Positions 60,261 to 64,000 of a DNA stretch of 64,000 nt are shown piece by piece. The stretch spans positions 16,937,097-17,001,096 of the forward strand of contig CM051457.1 in assembly GCA_028274465.1 (NCBI GenBank), read 5' to 3'. The position numbers were made by a program, and so were the translations under genes. Origin of the DNA: Plantago ovata. Lineage: Eukaryota; Streptophyta; Magnoliopsida; Lamiales; Plantaginaceae. Under the pieces are notes generated by a model. That model was not told the origin of the DNA. It did not search any database and worked only from the letters and a program-made list of their open reading frames with translations. Position 1 is the stretch's first letter. Each line of letters starts with the position of its first letter.

Positions 60261-63130
60261 ACCCTATACCTCATGTAGGTCGCGAGGTTAATATCATGAT
60301 AATACGGAGGCATGTCCAACCATGTTGAATCCACAAAAAATAAAAAATTCATTGATGATTACTAATTAAAATATACTAGTTTTTGTTTTAGTTCTGCCTA
60401 ACTATTTTACTATCGACTAAAATGATGTTCTTTAAAAACAAAAAAACAAAAAAAAATATAAAAAAAATGATATATATATATACCATTAGGATGAGTAAAG
60501 ATTAGACATAAACTTTTATATCTACTCATGTCTTACGCTTAGAGATCGTTTTTATGCACTGAGAGCAAAAGGCTCGCTTTTAATTCACGCTTTAAGATTT
60601 ACTAATTTAATACTTGAAAGTTTAACATAAGTTAATGAGCATATAACCTAATAAGGTGTATGGTTTTGTCATCATCATTATTATCATGAGCATCACAGTT
60701 GTTGTTGTCGTCGTTGTTATTGTTAGTTACTATGAAATTATGTAGTCATGGAAAAAAAAGTTTAAAAATTATATTTACTAGATTATTGAACATAAAAAAA
60801 TAAAATTGGTTTGACTTTTTTTTTAATGATAACAATAAGTCGTGCTCCTTGCACACAGATTCATGGGCAAGATATGGGAATAAGACTCTAATGAAAGCAT
60901 GTGCAACCTCATCACCCATAGAAAAAAAAAAAAAGTAAGCACAGGATTCAAGCTAAACACATCATCATCTATGATGAAACCTTCTTCTACCTTTAAACCG
61001 ATATATAAGGAAATCATCTTCTACATTCAAACCGACTAGGTAACAGATGGCAGCGAACAAAATATGCACAAATAATATTTGAGTGTTGTAGATAAAAATT
61101 TAGCCGGTGAGCCTAAATATGCATATAAATAGGCATCTCCACCCCTATAAACCACACATAGCCAATTCAATTGATATCGTGCATGTTAATCTATATAAGT
61201 GACATCAACTTCCTCATTTCGGTTACTGACCCTAGTTAATGTGAGAGCAAAACATAACGTCATAGCAACCTTACATGATATAAATTCCCTTAAATCCTTT
61301 GGCATACACTGAGAGGATTAACACGAACTGCCTTCTACTTTATAGGAAAATAAGGCTTCCTAAGTGACCGCCAAATCCATAAAACATAATTGCTATCCTC
61401 TTATGGTATGATATTTTGTGGTAGGGGATTAAGTGGTGCGTACCTTGAAATACACTAAAGTGGGAAGGGGGGATTAGTGTAATATATTCGGTTTGTTGTA
61501 CGTGTGGTCAAACCGGAGCGCCGAAACTTTACTCGAATGTGGTTGTGGACCTTCCTTGTGTACAATAAACGAAGTGTGTGCGTGTGTGTGTGTTAAGGTG
61601 TAACAAGTGATTAATTGCTTGGTCAATTGGAGATTAGTTGACTTCCATCAAGGCATATGCACCCTCATATAGACACTATTTGACCTTAAGTTGGATCAGA
61701 CTCCAGTCATACGCTGCCAAGTGTATACTGTAGAATATGCCACAAGATAGTAATAGACCCAACCTTAACATTAATGGGTCTGGTCCAAGTCCAACTAGGA
61801 GTGGTTTCTTGTGTATTCCCAAATGTATGTGTTTACAACTACTGCGCTAACAACTATGTATATAAACATCACGTAACATACTTTATCATAAAGACATACA
61901 AGACATCATATCAATTTCAAAACCAATGAAAGGTATTAGTTCTAGCATTTTATTTATTTTTTTTTTAGAAAAAAAAAGCATTTAATTTTACCTCAAACTT
62001 TGATTTGTTTGCTATATGTTATTTACGTGTGGATTTGATATTTGTGTGTCACTCTTGTTCATATGTGAGATTGTGTTTTTTGGGTTTGGTAGATTGTTGC
62101 TCTTCGGTTACGTTTGTTCACTTTGGTTCCTTTGCTTACTTTATATAATCTATGCTCTCGGTTACTTGGTTACGTTTTGCGGTCTCTGTTCTAGGATACT
62201 TTGATTACCAATGATATTTTTATCTATGTTTTGTTACTTGAGATTTATAAGATTGATACGTGTTGGAGAGTGTTACGGTACCCGATGGCAATAATTTTTG
62301 TACTCTTCATCTTTTTTTTTTAAAAAATCTTTAAGCATTTTTATATGTTTTTTATTAAGAATAAGTCATGTTTTGTACTTTTCGTGTTTTTATAGGGACT
62401 TGCCCAAAACTATGCTTTTGGATTGAAAATGGCGTATTTCAATACATTTATTGAGATCTCGAGGAAGCATGGATATTTTCAAGTGTTCGGGTGATAGAAG
62501 ACGAAGAATGAGCTACTGCCCCTCCATGCCATGGCACGACAAGCAAATTCCTAGTCCCAAGAGAAGCAGTGCATCATTGTGTGTTTTGCAGAGTTTGGTA
62601 GCTCCATGGACTCGATTGAGATGCAACGAAGTGTGATGGTTATACAAGAGGAAAAACCATGGTGATCATAGCTTGGACGAGGTGAAGACGAGAGTGGATC
62701 CGAGTTCAAACATTATGGGTCGTTTGAGTAAAGCACGGATGTCGAATGCGAGTTATTTATGTTTAAACCTTTGACACACATTTACCTTATCTTACACGTT
62801 TTACTTTATTGCTCTATATGCAACAATTTTCATTTAATCTTTTAGTACTCACTTTATCTACGCGTTTTACTTTCTCGTCGAATGTAAGTTACTTACATTT
62901 GGTTTTTCGACATTCGCCTTGTATTTCATATTTTACTTTTGTTATATGGTATATGCGGTAATTTTCATTTTTTTTTTTGCTAAAAGAAAGAAAGGGGAAG
63001 TTTGAGCTACTGGGAGTACTTTTTTACTAGCTAAGGGAATGCTGACTTGGCAATGGGTCAGGCGGAATCCTCTTCAATTAGGACCCACTAATAATTTTTT
63101 CCTCATTTCCAACTTTCCCTATTTCTCATC
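60261..63130. other. Intergenic DNA, no gene recognised
   Basis: 61110-61260 is duplicate B of the promoter-like segment. 62380-62760 has a more coding-like composition, and the strand context resembles leader/gag DNA of an LTR element, but no domain is visible and no LTR pair was found. The rest is AT-rich with homopolymer runs. Confidence 0.4.
61110..61260 (+). promoter_or_regulatory. Promoter-like segment, duplicate B
   Basis: It has GCATATAAATAGGCA, a near-ideal plant TATA box, followed by CACATAGCCAATTCAA, CATGTTAATCT and CAACTTCCTC in the same order as at 58795-58930. No recognisable coding region follows within the next 500 bp. Confidence 0.4.
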
Positions 63131-63586
63131 GTAAATCACAATTTTATTTTTGGAAGGAGGAATATTTAGGGTTAGGGTTGAATTGAATTGAGTTCTTTTC
63201 TCTACGAATTATTCTTTGATTTGATTAATTGGCATTCTGTATTCTCATGATATCTTACCCAATTCACAAACCCATTTGCCATTTATCATCTTTCTCAAGT
63301 TCCATTCTTCCCATCATCAGCTTTATCTTTGCAAATTTGGGCATTTTACAGATTCAGCTTCATGCTGTTAGGAGGAAGTAGCTTTCAGCTGCTTTAGCGT
63401 AAAAGGGTTAAAGGGATTTTTATTTCTTTATTTATTTGTGTTTTTTTTTTTTTTTGCTTTACTTCTTTTCTGTTGAATTTTGTGGCATTAAGATGCAAAT
63501 GCTACTATAATAGTTTCTTTCCTAGTTGTCTCTATATAGACTGGTCACAGTGAAGTTAGAATTTTATTTGGGGAGAGAACAGTGAA
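63130..63586 (+). promoter_or_regulatory. Leader region of the KIN-beta-gamma gene
   Basis: CT-rich leader-like sequence upstream of the start codon. A 12-codon upstream frame, starting ATG at 63362 and ending at 63397, would lie in the leader if it is not spliced out; TTTTACAG near 63350 could be a leader-intron acceptor. Boundaries are uncertain. Confidence 0.35.
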
Positions 63587-63914
63587 ATGCAGTCTCTTGG
63601 TATAGATTTTTCTCGAGAGGGTGGTATGGTGTTGATTCCTACTCGTTTTGTTTGGCCTTATGGTGGCAGGGCTGTCTATATCAGTGGCTCATTTACTGGG
63701 TAAAGTTAATTACAGATTTCAAGTTAATGTATTCTATGCTAATTTATTTGCTGTTATGTCGATCGATGATCTCAAGTTGTTGTCTATCTATGCTAATTTA
63801 TTTGCTGTTGATTTTAATTTCTCGATTAGGTGGACGCACTGGCCGATGACGCCGGTTGAGGGTTGCCCGACTGTATTTCAGACAATTTGTAGCTTGCCAC
63901 CTGGTTTTCATCAG
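63587..63914 (+). CDS. SNF4: SnRK1 beta-gamma subunit (KIN-beta-gamma/SNF4-like), 5' part only
   Basis: Two exons are in the window: 63587-63699 and 63830-63914; the gene runs past the right edge. The 66 residues show the start of the carbohydrate-binding CBM48 domain with the hallmark [29 protein letters not shown] and PGFHQ blocks. In plants this domain is fused to four CBS motifs in one protein that replaces the usual gamma subunit of the SnRK1 (SNF1/AMPK-type) kinase, the central sensor of low energy and sugar. The exon junction falls in the codon after SFT and is in frame. The CBS part is not visible here, so a CBM48-only relative cannot be strictly ruled out. Confidence 0.88.
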
Positions 63915-64000
63915 GTTGGTGCTGTAAATTTAGCATTTTGACCGAATACGCTGAGAAAGCCACGGATTTTATAATTTTGGGGCAATCAAAAGTTAATGTA

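Noticed and set aside
62451-62636. A 61-residue frame resembling retroelement leader or gag DNA
   Set aside because: No LTR pair, primer site or gag domain could be shown.

Overview
This is a stretch of a plant nuclear genome, most likely a eudicot. The genes carry many short GT-AG introns, the encoded proteins belong to plant families (a plant self-incompatibility S1 homologue, a plant PPR protein, the plant-type beta-gamma SnRK1 subunit), and the gaps between genes are AT-rich and full of transposons. Some traits, such as dispersed AAGTTCAGTTCAG-type repeats, might suggest Caryophyllales, but that is a weak guess.

Layout from left to right. (1) 1-2840: nested small transposons. (2) 2910-3347: an intronless S1/SPH-type secreted protein gene with a good TATA box. 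(3) 3348-6430: CACTA-like termini, a short telomere-like tract and a CT-rich leader-like segment. (4) 7064-10376 (+): a five-exon organellar PPR-like gene resembling Arabidopsis EMB1417. (5) 10990-21285 (-): the complete 25-exon exocyst gene SEC6. (6) 24361-30859 (+): the complete 19-coding-exon CULLIN1 gene. (7) 32596-37281 (-): a young, full-length Ty1/Copia retrotransposon with near-identical 148-bp LTRs, a perfect 5-bp target duplication and one frameshift in pol. (8) 39574-41445: a PIF/Harbinger-like element followed by a Mutator-like element. (9) 42425-44342 (-): a four-exon 2-oxoglutarate/Fe(II) dioxygenase of the SRG1-like group, with a SINE-like insertion just downstream. (10) 48847-56755 (-): an 11-exon CW-type zinc-finger protein gene. 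(11) 57295-58239: a second copy of the Mutator-like family. (12) 58240-63100: intergenic DNA with a Stowaway-like MITE, an RNase H-like pseudogene and a duplicated TATA-containing segment. (13) 63587 to the right edge (+): the first two exons of a KIN-beta-gamma (SNF4-like) gene, cut by the window end.

The genes are unrelated housekeeping and accessory genes (vesicle tethering, ubiquitin ligase scaffold, organelle RNA biology, chromatin reading, energy sensing), each with its own promoter. I see no operon or gene cluster acting together. I reconstructed exon boundaries by reading frame, GT/AG sites and family alignment from memory. All multi-exon models close in frame without stops, which supports them strongly, but UTR ends are uncertain.

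I did not find a convincing new multi-gene biological system. The most distinctive unexplained structures are a Mutator-like transposon family whose terminal repeats each begin with a hairpin (two copies 16 kb apart), a tandem 82-bp palindromic-ended repeat inside the PPR gene intron, and a diverged duplication of a promoter-like segment at 58.8 and 61.1 kb.
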